DNA of 64,000 bases. It comes from Rhodobacter sp. (lineage in GTDB: Bacteria > Pseudomonadota > Alphaproteobacteria > Rhodobacterales > Rhodobacteraceae). The stretch is from assembly GCA_027487575.1 (NCBI GenBank), contig JAIYDJ010000120.1, forward strand, positions 1 through 64,000, in the 5' to 3' direction. Below, one piece after another: positions 53,281 to 62,210 of this stretch; positions within the stretch are counted from its first letter, which is position 1, and every line of letters starts with the position of its first letter. Position numbers and translations under genes: made by a program. The notes beneath the pieces were generated by a model. That model saw only the letters and a list, made by a program, of their open reading frames with translations, was not told the origin of the DNA and ran no database searches.

Positions 53281-53994
53281 TCAGAGGATGACCGAAAAGT
53301 CGATCAGCCAGGCTGGCAGGGTGTTGATCAGCCAGGCCTCGACGATGTGATTGAGGCGGAACCACAGGGCGGCCCCGACAAGGATGAAGACCACGCCCAT
53401 GATCGGCTTTGCACGCTCGGCCAGCAGGCGCAGGGCGCCCTGACGGCGTCGGATCGCGGATTGTGCGCCATAGGCAAGCACAAGGATCAGCGTGGAAACC
53501 CCAAGCGCGAAGGCAAGCATGATCGCCCCGGCGCGGCCCAGGCTTTCGCCGGTCGAAGCCAGGGCGATAGCCGCGCCAAGCGTCGGCCCGATGCAGGGAC
53601 TCCACACCGCGCCCAGCAGTGCGCCGGACAGGAACTGACCGCCAAGTCCCGCGTCATTGGCCTGGTCGATCCGCGCATCGGCGACGGAGGCAATCCCTGC
53701 GGTCGCCGCAGAAAACCGATGTGAAAAGGCCGGTACGACCATCACCAGTCCAAAGGCCACCATCACCAGCGCCGCCATCCGGCCAAACGTATCGCCGTCC
53801 ACCCCCAAAGCCGGGCCAAGCGCCGTCACCCCAAGACCCAGCGCGACGAAGGACAGACTCAGCCCTGCGGCCAGAGCGACCGGCGCGCGGCGATCCCGGT
53901 GCAGGCTGGATGCCAGTACGATCGGCAGGACCGGCAACACGCAAGGATTGATCAGCGTCAGAAGACCGGCAAGGTAGCCGAAAACGAGTTCCAA
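53281..53994 (-). CDS. CcdA/DsbD-like transmembrane thiol-electron transporter
   Basis: 237 residues with six membrane spans. Pro-Cys motif INPCVLPVLPIV (about 15-26) and SPCIGPTLGAAIALA (about 127-141) supply the paired membrane cysteines that carry electrons across the inner membrane. First gene of the leftward pair with the thioredoxin. A sigma-type promoter matching that of the divergent ECF operon lies upstream. Confidence 0.9.
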   Translation of the reverse strand: MELVFGYLAGLLTLINPCVLPVLPIVLASSLHRDRRAPVALAAGLSLSFVALGLGVTALGPALGVDGDTFGRMAALVMVAFGLVMVVPAFSHRFSAATAGIASVADARIDQANDAGLGGQFLSGALLGAVWSPCIGPTLGAAIALASTGESLGRAGAIMLAFALGVSTLILVLAYGAQSAIRRRQGALRLLAERAKPIMGVVFILVGAALWFRLNHIVEAWLINTLPAWLIDFSVIL

Positions 53995-54086
53995 CGATCA
54001 GTCCCCCCGCGTTGTGCGGTACAAAAGCCTGCCTTTTGCAGCGGCGGTGCGCGTCCGGTTGACGCCTGCCACCCTCTGTCGCTAGG

Positions 54087-54116
54087 CAGTTCGGGACGGA
54101 AGGCGTTTACGTTACA
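54087..54116 (-). promoter_or_regulatory. ECF-type promoter for ccdA-thioredoxin
   Basis: On the minus strand TGTAAC (54116-54111) is followed after 17 bases by CGAACTG (54093-54087). The same two elements, 16 bases apart, stand before the divergent ECF sigma gene. The pattern resembles the GTAAC...CGAA promoters of NrsF-controlled ECF sigma factors such as Caulobacter SigF, as I recall it. Confidence 0.6.
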
Positions 54117-54178
54117 GCCCTTGCGACGTGGTAAGCCACAAACTGCATCGCGGCGGCTGCGATTTCTGAAACGACATG

Positions 54179-54207
54179 TGTAACAAAACAGCGTTGCCCG
54201 CGAACTG
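54179..54207 (+). promoter_or_regulatory. ECF-type promoter for the sigma/nrsF operon
   Basis: TGTAAC (54179-54184), 16-base spacer, CGAACTG (54201-54207). The predicted transcription start falls about 15 bases before the sigma ATG at 54230. Identical elements face the opposite way at 54116-54087, suggesting auto-regulation plus control of the ccdA pair. Confidence 0.6.
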
Positions 54208-54229
54208 ACAGGCAGGGACAGCAGGATTG

Positions 54230-54763
54230 ATGGACGATTGGGGAGATTTGCTGGCGGCGGCGAATTCCGGCGATGGCCGGGCCTATGCGCATTTCCTTCG
54301 CACGGTGACGCCGGTCCTGCGGGGCGTGGTCAGGGCCAGGGGCGCCGGTCTGGGCGAGGCGGGATGCGAGGACGTGCTGCAGGAGGTTCTGCTGGCCGTG
54401 CACCTGAAGCGCCACACCTGGCAGACCGGCACCCCGGTGCGCCCCTGGCTTTACGCGATTGCGCGGTACAAGGTTGTCGATGCTTTCCGCGTCCGCGGGC
54501 GGGGCGTAAACCTGCCGATCGAAGATTTCTTGGATGATCTGGCCTGCGATCCCGGACCAGACCCGACAGAGGCCGCGGACATGGCCAAGATGATCGGAAT
54601 GCTGGACGGGCGGTCTGCGAAGATCGTCCAGATGATCGGGTTAGAGGGGGCGAGCACGGCAGAAACCGGGCATGCCCTGAAGATGACGGAAGGTGCGGTG
54701 CGGGTTGCCCTGCATCGCGCGTTCAAGTCCCTGGCGACGCTAAGGGAAAGGCATGTGAAATGA
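54230..54763 (+). CDS. ECF RNA polymerase sigma factor
   Basis: 177 residues from the ATG preceded by AGGA (TTG at 54227 is possible). Region 2 spans about 20-90 (DVLQEVLLAVHLKRHTW, PWLYAIARYKVVDAFR) and region 4 about 120-172 (GASTAETGHALKMTEGAVRV, ALHRAFKSL). The stop overlaps the next gene, which is an NrsF-type anti-sigma. In this family the membrane anti-sigma releases sigma under oxidative or metal stress. Confidence 0.92.
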   Translation: MDDWGDLLAAANSGDGRAYAHFLRTVTPVLRGVVRARGAGLGEAGCEDVLQEVLLAVHLKRHTWQTGTPVRPWLYAIARYKVVDAFRVRGRGVNLPIEDFLDDLACDPGPDPTEAADMAKMIGMLDGRSAKIVQMIGLEGASTAETGHALKMTEGAVRVALHRAFKSLATLRERHVK

Positions 54764-55395
54764 AGACCGAAGACTTGATCAGGGCGCTTGCGGCCGACAC
54801 GCAGATCGAACGGCCCATCGCCAGGATGCTGGCGGTCCGGCTTGGTCTGGCAATTGTCCTGGCTGTTGCGCTGATCGGGGTCACGCTTGGCTTTCGCGAT
54901 GATCTGATGCTTTCGCTGGTCATGCCCGTGTCCGCCCTGCGCTTTGTTCTGACGGCGGCACTGGGGCTGGTCGGGGTTCGTCTGGCCCTTGTGCTGGCCC
55001 GGCCAGAAGGTCGCGCGCAGGCCCGGCTCTGGCCAATTGCGGCCGTGGCGGCCGTGGCGTTGGGCGTGCTGATCTGGGCTTATGCCGCGACCCCGCCGGA
55101 AGCGCGGCAGATGGCCGTGATGGGCAAGACGATGGTGGCCTGTCTGGTCACGATCCCGCTGTTGTCGATCCTGCCGGTCACGGCGCTGCTGGTCTCGATC
55201 CGGCAGGGGGCGACCACGGCCCCGGCGCTGGCGGGGTTCGTGGCCGGTGCGGCGGGCAGCGGCTTTGCCGCGATGGTCTATGCCATGCACTGCACCGAAG
55301 ACAGTCCCCTGTTCTATGTGACGTGGTACGGCATTGCGATCACCGGCGTCACGCTGGTATCGACCCTGATCGGGGCACGGGTCCTGCGCTGGTAG
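54760..55395 (+). CDS. nrsF: NrsF-type (DUF1109) membrane anti-sigma factor
   Basis: 211 residues with six membrane spans after a cytosolic N-terminus (MKTEDLIRALAADTQIERPI). Conserved cysteines of the family are seen in a span (VACLVTIPLLS) and a loop (MHCTEDSPLFYVTWYG). Overlaps the sigma gene by 4 bases (ATGA). Holds the sigma factor at the membrane until the cysteines sense stress. Confidence 0.9.
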   Translation: MKTEDLIRALAADTQIERPIARMLAVRLGLAIVLAVALIGVTLGFRDDLMLSLVMPVSALRFVLTAALGLVGVRLALVLARPEGRAQARLWPIAAVAAVALGVLIWAYAATPPEARQMAVMGKTMVACLVTIPLLSILPVTALLVSIRQGATTAPALAGFVAGAAGSGFAAMVYAMHCTEDSPLFYVTWYGIAITGVTLVSTLIGARVLRW

Positions 55396-55422
55396 CGCGG
55401 GCGCTGGTAACGCGGGTACGGG

Positions 55423-56241
55423 TCACGGCAGGGCTTCGAACCAGTCAAGGGCAAGCCCGCTCCACCCCGCAGGAATGCTGTGCCCGCCGAAATGCAGCGC
55501 GAAATCAAGACGGCCGCCCGGCGCACAATCGGTCCAGCGGCGCAGATGGAACGCTTCGTCGGTCGCAAAGGCATCGGGCTGCATCCGGCTGCAACCATTG
55601 GTCTTTCGCCAGGTGTGAAGCGACTGGAACACGTCCCCCTGCCGGAAATCCGGGCCAATCGCGCGACCTTCCAGCGGGACGACCTGATCGGTCCAGCCGT
55701 GCGTATGCAAAAGTCGCACGGGGCCCGCGCACAGGGCAGGTTCCGGCTGCCAGAAACTGCCACCGATGGGCGCATAGGCTGAAAACGCGTCCGGGTTCTG
55801 GCAGGCGAGATAGCTGACCATCGAACCGCCGACGGAAAACCCGGCCAGAAGCATATCGTCGCGCCTCAGCGCAAATCGGGCGGCGGCATCATCGGCAACC
55901 GACAGGATGAACCCCGCCTCATCGCGCGTCGCGGTCCGGTCGGGGTGGAAGTCCCATCGGCGGCCAGCGCGGCCCGCCATCTTCTGTCCGTCCGGCGCAA
56001 TGACAGCATAGCCGCGCGCCAGCAGGGTCCGCACCATGCCCGCGTTGGTCAGTGTGGCCGCGCCGGAACCGCCATAGCCGTGCAAGACCACCACGGCGGG
56101 ATGGGGGCCGGAATCATCGGGCAGCATCAGGTGGTATGTGCCGCCCGGCAGGGCACAGGGGTCCTCCCCGGTGCCACACCCCGCGCTGGCCGCCCTTGCC
56201 AGCAGCAACAGGGCCAGAACAATCGCGCCCCTGATCATCAT
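55423..56241 (-). CDS. exported polyhydroxybutyrate-depolymerase-like (LpqC-type) esterase
   Basis: 272 residues from MMIRGAIVLALLLLARAASA, a clean Sec signal. The alpha/beta-hydrolase core has VVVLHGYGGSG (oxyanion region), the nucleophile GFSVGGSM (about 134-141) and a C-terminal His in HFGGHSIP. Its start overlaps the opgH stop (ATGATGA region), so it is the last gene of the glucan operon. It may remove or transfer acyl groups on periplasmic glucans, which is inference; its general class is carbohydrate or polyester esterase. Confidence 0.82.
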   Translation of the reverse strand: MMIRGAIVLALLLLARAASAGCGTGEDPCALPGGTYHLMLPDDSGPHPAVVVLHGYGGSGAATLTNAGMVRTLLARGYAVIAPDGQKMAGRAGRRWDFHPDRTATRDEAGFILSVADDAAARFALRRDDMLLAGFSVGGSMVSYLACQNPDAFSAYAPIGGSFWQPEPALCAGPVRLLHTHGWTDQVVPLEGRAIGPDFRQGDVFQSLHTWRKTNGCSRMQPDAFATDEAFHLRRWTDCAPGGRLDFALHFGGHSIPAGWSGLALDWFEALP

Positions 56242-58001
56242 CGGTGCAGCGGCCGCAGCAGCCAGTCCGCCGCCGGATCGCGCTGCACCAGCCACGACAG
56301 CGGGGTCGTCAGGCACAGGCTGACTGCGATCAGCGTCAGCCATGGGGTCAGGTGCCCCAGGGCGTACAAAGCCAAAAGTGCAAGGCCAAGCCCCGTTTCG
56401 GTCGCATGAAACCGGGCCAGCGTCCTGAGGGCGGGTCGGCCCGACAGATGCGGCATCCATCCCCCGTCAAACCCTGCCGCAGTGCGCGCCACCGCGCGGA
56501 CCTGATGCACCATCAGCGACGGGGCGATCAGCACCGACAGCGCAATCTCGATCAGAACCGAGGCGGCAAAGCCGGGGGCGCGGCGCAGCGGCAGTCTGTG
56601 GTCCCGGATGTGGGCCATGACCCCCAGCAGCTTTGGCCCCAGCAGCATCAGGCCCACCATCAGGGCCAGTGCGCCCTGCGACACGGGGGGCAGGTCGGGC
56701 CAGTTCGGCAGGAAGGGGTTGGCCGAAAACACGTCGTGCAGCGCGCCGCCCTGCCCGGGACCGGCCCAAAGGATCAGCAGCGCCAGCCACCAGACCGAAG
56801 CAAGATAGGCCATCGCGCCCTGCAGCAGGTGAAAGCGCGACACCGGGTGCAGGCCGGGGACCGCCAGAAGCCGCAGGTGCTGCATGTTGCCCTGACACCA
56901 GCGCCGGTCGCGGCGCAGGTAGCCCGGCAAGGATTTCGGAGTGTCCTCGAAACTGTCGGTGGCTTCGGGCAGCATCCTGACGCCCCACCCGGCCCGCCGG
57001 ATCAGGGCGGCCTCGACAAAATCGTGGCTCAGGATGACCCCGCCGCGCGGGGCCGGACCGGACAGATGCGGCAAGCCGGCACTCGCCGCAAAGGCGCGGG
57101 TGCGAACCAGAGCGTTGTGGCCAAGGAAGTTGCCCTCGGCCCCGGTCCACAGCGCAAAGCCGCGCCCGAGGTTGGTGCCGTACACTTCGGATGCGAAGGA
57201 TTGCAGCCGTTGCCACAGGGTGTGGCCCGGCAACACGCGCGGAATGGTCTGGATCAGGCCAAGCCCGGCTTCGGTGGCCAGCCGGTCGACCATCTGCAGA
57301 ACGGCAACCGGCCCCATGACGCTGTCTGCATCAAGGATCAGCATGGCCTCGTGGGCAGCGCCGGAGCGCGTCACCCAGTCCCGGATGTTGCCGGATTTGA
57401 AGCCGGTGTTTTCCGCGCGGTGGCGGTAATGGATCGCAAGGCGCGGACACTGGCGGCGTGCTGCGGCAAAGATCGCCCGCTCGTCCAGAACATGTTCCGG
57501 GTCGCGGCTGTCGGACAGCACATGCAGCGAAAAACGGTGCCGCCCCGTTGCGGCCAAGCCCCGCAGCAGTCTGACCGCGTTGCCGATTGTCGTGTCGGCC
57601 GGCTCGCCATACATCGGCAACAGGATCGCGACGGTCATCGACTGCAAGGGCCGGACTTGGGACGTTGGGCGCCAGAACAGGCCGACGAGCGCGGTGGCGA
57701 CGGACAGGACCACCCAGTAGAAAGCAAACACCGACACGGACACCACGGCCGCCTCGGCCAGCGACAGAACCCCGTCAAGGCTGAACCATCCAAGGCCCGC
57801 CCAACCGAGGACGAACGTCACGCCCAGCGGCCCTGTCAGCGTCAGGAACCGCACCAGCCGCGTCCGGCGATCGGTCCGGATGCCGGGGGCGGCGGGGTCG
57901 GAAAAGGCCGCCGCCAGATCCTGATCCGGCATCGGCAATGTCGGTGCAGGCCGCTTTTCAGGCCAGACGTCCGGCAGGGGCAACCGCAAGGTCAAGGTCA
58001 T
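56238..58001 (-). CDS. opgH: periplasmic glucan glucosyltransferase OpgH
   Basis: 587 residues from MTLTLRLPLPDVWPEK. About seven membrane spans flank a GT2 glucosyltransferase domain: LLPMYGEPAD, LDADSVMG (DxD-type), and the product-binding QxxRW-type RDRRWCQGNMQHL. Elongates beta-glucan from UDP-glucose at the inner membrane and passes it to the periplasm. Shorter N-terminus than E. coli OpgH. Overlaps opgG by 4 bases and the esterase gene by 4. Confidence 0.94.
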   Translation of the reverse strand: MTLTLRLPLPDVWPEKRPAPTLPMPDQDLAAAFSDPAAPGIRTDRRTRLVRFLTLTGPLGVTFVLGWAGLGWFSLDGVLSLAEAAVVSVSVFAFYWVVLSVATALVGLFWRPTSQVRPLQSMTVAILLPMYGEPADTTIGNAVRLLRGLAATGRHRFSLHVLSDSRDPEHVLDERAIFAAARRQCPRLAIHYRHRAENTGFKSGNIRDWVTRSGAAHEAMLILDADSVMGPVAVLQMVDRLATEAGLGLIQTIPRVLPGHTLWQRLQSFASEVYGTNLGRGFALWTGAEGNFLGHNALVRTRAFAASAGLPHLSGPAPRGGVILSHDFVEAALIRRAGWGVRMLPEATDSFEDTPKSLPGYLRRDRRWCQGNMQHLRLLAVPGLHPVSRFHLLQGAMAYLASVWWLALLILWAGPGQGGALHDVFSANPFLPNWPDLPPVSQGALALMVGLMLLGPKLLGVMAHIRDHRLPLRRAPGFAASVLIEIALSVLIAPSLMVHQVRAVARTAAGFDGGWMPHLSGRPALRTLARFHATETGLGLALLALYALGHLTPWLTLIAVSLCLTTPLSWLVQRDPAADWLLRPLHR

Positions 58002-59530
58002 GCGGATACCCACCTGTTCAGCCAGACCTCGGCCACGCGCTGCCCGCCGCGCCAAAGTTCGGCCCGCAGTTCGGCCAGCGGCGCATCCTCCTGCAGCGTG
58101 AAGTCCAGCCGCATCCCGCCCGTGGCCGGGTTCACCTGCATATGCTGGCCGCTGATGGTGCCCGCGCTGGTGTTGACCCGCGCCTCGATCCGCGCCGGAT
58201 CATCGCCAAGCGCGGGATGTGCTGCATAGTCGATGGCGAACAGGCGCCCCTCCTCGAAAACCCTCGCCCCCGTCCGGGTGGCGATGACCGGCGCGACGCT
58301 GCCTTCGGCGGGCGAGGCGGCGCACCAGTAAAGCCGATAGTCGAAGCGGTGTTCGGACCCGGCAGCCAGCGACGCGGCGGGACGCCAGAAAGCCACGATG
58401 TTGTCGTTGATCTCCTTGTCGGTCGGAATCTCGACCAGCATCACCGCGCCTTGACCCCAGTCGCCCATGGGTTCCACCCAAAGCGAGGGGCGGCGTTCGT
58501 AATGTGCCACCAGATCGTTGTAGTCGCCGGGCTTGCGCGCGCGCTGCATCAGTCCGAAGCCGCGCGGCGACGTATCGGCAAAGACGCTGACCTCGACCGC
58601 CCGCGGGTTGGTCAGGGGACGCCAGATCGTCTCGCCCGCGCCGTTCAGGATCAACAGGCCGTCGCTGTCATGCACCGCCTCGCGGAAGTCGTCAAACCGG
58701 GGGCGGTTGATGTCGCTGTACAGAAACATCGACGTGCCGGGGGCGATGCCGACGGTTGGCAGATCGACGCGCGGAAACAGCCGGGCGCTGACGGTCATTT
58801 CGGTCGTCTCGCCCTTGGTGATCGCAAAGCTGTAGGCCCCCGAGACCGAAGGACTGTCCATCAGGGCATGGATCGTCACGGTGGGCGCGCCGGGTTCGGC
58901 GGCCTCGATCCAGAAGTCGCGGAACACCGGGAATTCCTCGGGTCCGTCACCGGCGGTATTCAGCGCAAGGCCGCGTGCCGAAATGCCGTAAGCCTGCCCG
59001 CGTGCAATGGCGCGAAAATAGCTCGCGCCCTGAAAGACGGCATATTCCTGAAAGCGGTCCCCGGCCTCCAACTCGCCCAGCAGGCGGAATCCGGCAAATC
59101 CGGTGCCGTCTTCGGGCAGCGCCGGAAATTGGTCGGTCACATCGAAGGTGCGCAGCTGGAAGGCCACCTCGCGGGACCGGCCCTTTTCGACCGCATGGAT
59201 GCCGATCTTGTGCGGGAAATACAGGCCCGCGACAAAGAATTCGGCCTGAACCGCCCCGGCCGTGCCGCGAAACAGCGTGTGTCGGGTGTCAAACCAGATG
59301 CCACGGAACGCGTCATAGGACAGGCCCAGCCAATCGGCGCTGACCGCAGGAGGCGGTGCATAGGCGGCAGCGGCCAGGGCGCGGGCGCGGGTGACGACCA
59401 TCTCGGGGTCAAACGGCACGGCGGGGCCAAGGGTCATTCCTGCAGCTTCCTCGGCTTGCGCCGGGGTCAGGCCAAGGGCGGCGAGCCCCCCGAAAAGCCC
59501 CAGAAGCTGGCGGCGCGAAAGGGGGGTCAT
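57998..59530 (-). CDS. opgG: periplasmic glucan biosynthesis protein OpgG
   Basis: 510 residues from MTPLSRRQLLGLFGGLAALG, a Tat signal (SRRQLL) cleaved near AQA. The beta-sandwich has the family segments LGLSYDAFRGIWFD, FDVTDQFPALP and LFPRVDLPTVGIAPGTSMF. Acts in the periplasm on the nascent glucan backbone, probably adding branches. Between opgC and opgH with 4-base overlaps at both ends. Confidence 0.94.
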   Translation of the reverse strand: MTPLSRRQLLGLFGGLAALGLTPAQAEEAAGMTLGPAVPFDPEMVVTRARALAAAAYAPPPAVSADWLGLSYDAFRGIWFDTRHTLFRGTAGAVQAEFFVAGLYFPHKIGIHAVEKGRSREVAFQLRTFDVTDQFPALPEDGTGFAGFRLLGELEAGDRFQEYAVFQGASYFRAIARGQAYGISARGLALNTAGDGPEEFPVFRDFWIEAAEPGAPTVTIHALMDSPSVSGAYSFAITKGETTEMTVSARLFPRVDLPTVGIAPGTSMFLYSDINRPRFDDFREAVHDSDGLLILNGAGETIWRPLTNPRAVEVSVFADTSPRGFGLMQRARKPGDYNDLVAHYERRPSLWVEPMGDWGQGAVMLVEIPTDKEINDNIVAFWRPAASLAAGSEHRFDYRLYWCAASPAEGSVAPVIATRTGARVFEEGRLFAIDYAAHPALGDDPARIEARVNTSAGTISGQHMQVNPATGGMRLDFTLQEDAPLAELRAELWRGGQRVAEVWLNRWVSA

Positions 59531-60729
59531 GTCCCAACCTCGGCCTTCAAGGGCATGTCGCGCGATGTTCCAGGTCCCGCCACCTGAACGCGCGGCCTTG
59601 CGGTTTTCCACGGGGAGGCCTTCATGAAGGCGGACAAGCGGGCCACGGCGATGATGATCGCGAACCCGGCAAGATTGACCGCCAGCGCCGCAAACGCACC
59701 TCCCCCGGCGAAGTCCAGAACCGCGCCCAGAACGCGGGCCATCACCATCGACGCCGCAAAGACCGCGAGCGACTGCTGACCCACCTTCGAGATCAGGCTG
59801 ACCGCCGCGCCGATCCAGCCGCCCTGCCGCAACCTGACGCCACCGGGGCCGACCGCGACCCAGGCCAGATAGGCGAGCGCGAGGAAGTGGACATAACGCA
59901 GAATGCCGAAGTCCGACTTGTCGAACAGCTCCGACCAGTCGCGGCGCCAGTCGCGCAGAACTTCGGACGCGCCGATGATCTTGTGCCAGGCAAAGGGAAC
60001 CGACACCACCACCACAGCCAGCGCCAGCAGCACCAGTCCGCGCTGCACCGAGGGGGCGGGCAGCCAGCCGGACATCAGCGCGAAGCCGGTGAAAAACACC
60101 AGTTGCCAGCAGAAGGGGTTGAAGAACCATGTCCGGTCGGATGGTTTCGAAAACCAGAACTCGGCGGGCAGGTTCAACCCGGACGTGCCGAGAACCCAAA
60201 GCCCCACGCTGAACACAAACGCCAGCCGCACGTCCAGTTGCGCCAGTGCCATCATCACCGGGATCAGCGCGAGGATCACCAGATACATCGGCAGGATGTC
60301 GAAATAGTTCGGCACATAGGTCAGCGTCATCAGGCCGATCAGGTTCGGCCCGGTGTTGTTCAGGAACGGATATTGGTTCAGCGCCCCGACCTCGTCGCGC
60401 GGAAAGACCCCGCTCGCGTTCAGCGCCAGCATCAGGGCCAGCGTGACGAAGAACACCCCCAGATGCACCCAGTAGACCTGCCAGATTCGCTGGGCGATCT
60501 GCAGCGTCCCCATCAGCCATCCCGCCCGGGTGAAGACCGCGCCAAAGGCGATGGCCGATGCCATCCCCGAGCAGAACACGAACATCTCGGTTGCATCGGA
60601 AAAGCCGAAGCGCGCGGGAATCCACAGGGTCCAGGGATTGCCGGTGACATGGGCGATCAGGATGATGAACATGCCGATGCCGCGAAAGAAATCGAGCCGA
60701 GAATCGCGCTGTCTGCCGGGGGTGGCCAT
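59527..60729 (-). CDS. opgC: OpgC membrane acyltransferase (glucan succinylation)
   Basis: 400 residues from MATPGRQRDSRLDFFRGIGM, about ten membrane spans. The N-terminal R-D-FFRG-type motif and IILIAHVTG are typical of OpgC proteins, which add succinyl groups to periplasmic glucans. Starts 1 base after the TPR gene stop and overlaps opgG. Gives the glucans negative charge. Confidence 0.92.
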   Translation of the reverse strand: MATPGRQRDSRLDFFRGIGMFIILIAHVTGNPWTLWIPARFGFSDATEMFVFCSGMASAIAFGAVFTRAGWLMGTLQIAQRIWQVYWVHLGVFFVTLALMLALNASGVFPRDEVGALNQYPFLNNTGPNLIGLMTLTYVPNYFDILPMYLVILALIPVMMALAQLDVRLAFVFSVGLWVLGTSGLNLPAEFWFSKPSDRTWFFNPFCWQLVFFTGFALMSGWLPAPSVQRGLVLLALAVVVVSVPFAWHKIIGASEVLRDWRRDWSELFDKSDFGILRYVHFLALAYLAWVAVGPGGVRLRQGGWIGAAVSLISKVGQQSLAVFAASMVMARVLGAVLDFAGGGAFAALAVNLAGFAIIIAVARLSAFMKASPWKTARPRVQVAGPGTSRDMPLKAEVGT

Positions 60730-60730
60730 G

Positions 60731-62068
60731 TCAGACTGCCCGGACCCGTGCGGCACGGATCAGGGCCAGCCGGGCCGTGGCATAACCGTCGGCGGTGCCC
60801 GCGCGTTGGGCCATGCGGTCGCGCAGCAGTCCTTCGGCGGCGTCCATGTAGCCGCCCCGCAAGGCGGCCTCGATCGTGATGCGGTCGAACACATCGCGCT
60901 GTGCATGGCTGCCCCCGACGGACTGCAGGTCCGCCCGCCCCGCCCGCAGATGCAGCCATGCGCTGGAGTATTCGCCGCTGGCAAAGGCGTGCAGACCCTG
61001 CGCGACGTGCAGGCCCGGATGGGCGATAACCCGCTGCGCCTCGTTGCCGTCGCGCCGGGTGGCCTGCATGCGCGCGATCAGCGCCGTGGCGGCATCTTCC
61101 CGCGCGCCACCACACAGTGCCAACATGTAGTGCAGATCGGCAAAGGCCAGACAGCCATCGGTCGCGCGATGTTCGGCCAGAACGGCAAGCTCTTCCCACC
61201 GGTCGCCGACCTTCACGCCTTCCAGTTCAAGTCGCGACAGCAAGGAGGCCGCGTTCGAGATGTCACGGTAATCGTCGGTCTTTTCGGCCCGGATGTCGGC
61301 ATCGTAATGCGCCAGCGCGATGTCGTATTCGCCAAGGTCCAGATGCATCAGCGCCCGGTGCCACCAGACGTGAAACCGAAAGTTGTTGCAATGCGCCCAT
61401 GACGCCTCGCGCCCTGTCAGCCAGTCAAGCCCAGCCCGCGCCCGGCCCGTCATGTCAAAGACATGCGCCACGGCATGCAGACCCCAGGCATCGTCCGGGG
61501 CCAGCGCGACACCCTCCTGCCCGGCACGCTCGGCCGCGGAATAGTTGCCGGTTTCCTCAAGACTGAAGGCGTGACAGCCAAGGATATAGCCGCGCGCGGG
61601 ATGGTCGTCCCAAGCGCCGATCACACCCTCGACCGAGGCGCGCATTTCTGCCGGGCGGCCCATCACGAAATGGATCGCCTGCACCAGCTTCATGGCAAGG
61701 GCATCCCTCGGGTGGGCCGCCAGGACCGCCTGCATCCGCGCTGCTGCCCGCGAAGGCCTGCCGTCCAGCCAGTCGCCCAGGGCATCGACAAAGGCGATCT
61801 CGCGCGGGGTGGCGGGTGCTGCCGCAAGCGCCGCCGCATGGGCCTGCCGCGCCACGGCCACCATTTCCGCGCGACCCAACAGAAGACAGGACAGCCCCCG
61901 GATCGCCTGGCCCAGGGCAAAATCCGGCGCTGCGGCCAGAACGCGGTTCAGGTCCGGCCCGGTGCTGGCCGCATGGGACAGAACGCCCAGGATCACCCGG
62001 TTCCAGTCCGCGATCAGGTCGTGGGGCAAGGAGGTCGGGGTTCCGCTCAAGTCGTCTGGAACCGGCAT
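60731..62068 (-). CDS. tetratricopeptide-repeat protein (TTC38-like)
   Basis: 445 residues, all helical, with repeated motifs LGDWLDGRPSRAAARMQAVL, ARGYILGCHAFSLEETGNYS and WWHRALMHLDLGEYDIALAH. Matches the TTC38-like TPR family of bacteria and eukaryotes. No signal peptide, so cytosolic. First gene of the glucan operon by position (1 base before opgC). Role in glucan synthesis is unknown; it may be an unrelated scaffold. Confidence 0.82.
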   Translation of the reverse strand: MPVPDDLSGTPTSLPHDLIADWNRVILGVLSHAASTGPDLNRVLAAAPDFALGQAIRGLSCLLLGRAEMVAVARQAHAAALAAAPATPREIAFVDALGDWLDGRPSRAAARMQAVLAAHPRDALAMKLVQAIHFVMGRPAEMRASVEGVIGAWDDHPARGYILGCHAFSLEETGNYSAAERAGQEGVALAPDDAWGLHAVAHVFDMTGRARAGLDWLTGREASWAHCNNFRFHVWWHRALMHLDLGEYDIALAHYDADIRAEKTDDYRDISNAASLLSRLELEGVKVGDRWEELAVLAEHRATDGCLAFADLHYMLALCGGAREDAATALIARMQATRRDGNEAQRVIAHPGLHVAQGLHAFASGEYSSAWLHLRAGRADLQSVGGSHAQRDVFDRITIEAALRGGYMDAAEGLLRDRMAQRAGTADGYATARLALIRAARVRAV

Positions 62069-62210
62069 TGATGAAACCCCCTGGCCTTGAACAATCAGCG
62101 GGCACAGTGCCTGCGGATGCCGTTGTTCATCTGTTCGGAGGGTTTAGGCAGGGCGTTACAGGACGCTGCCAACGCTTCAACCGCCTCACGCATCCGTGAC
62201 GCAGCGCCGC

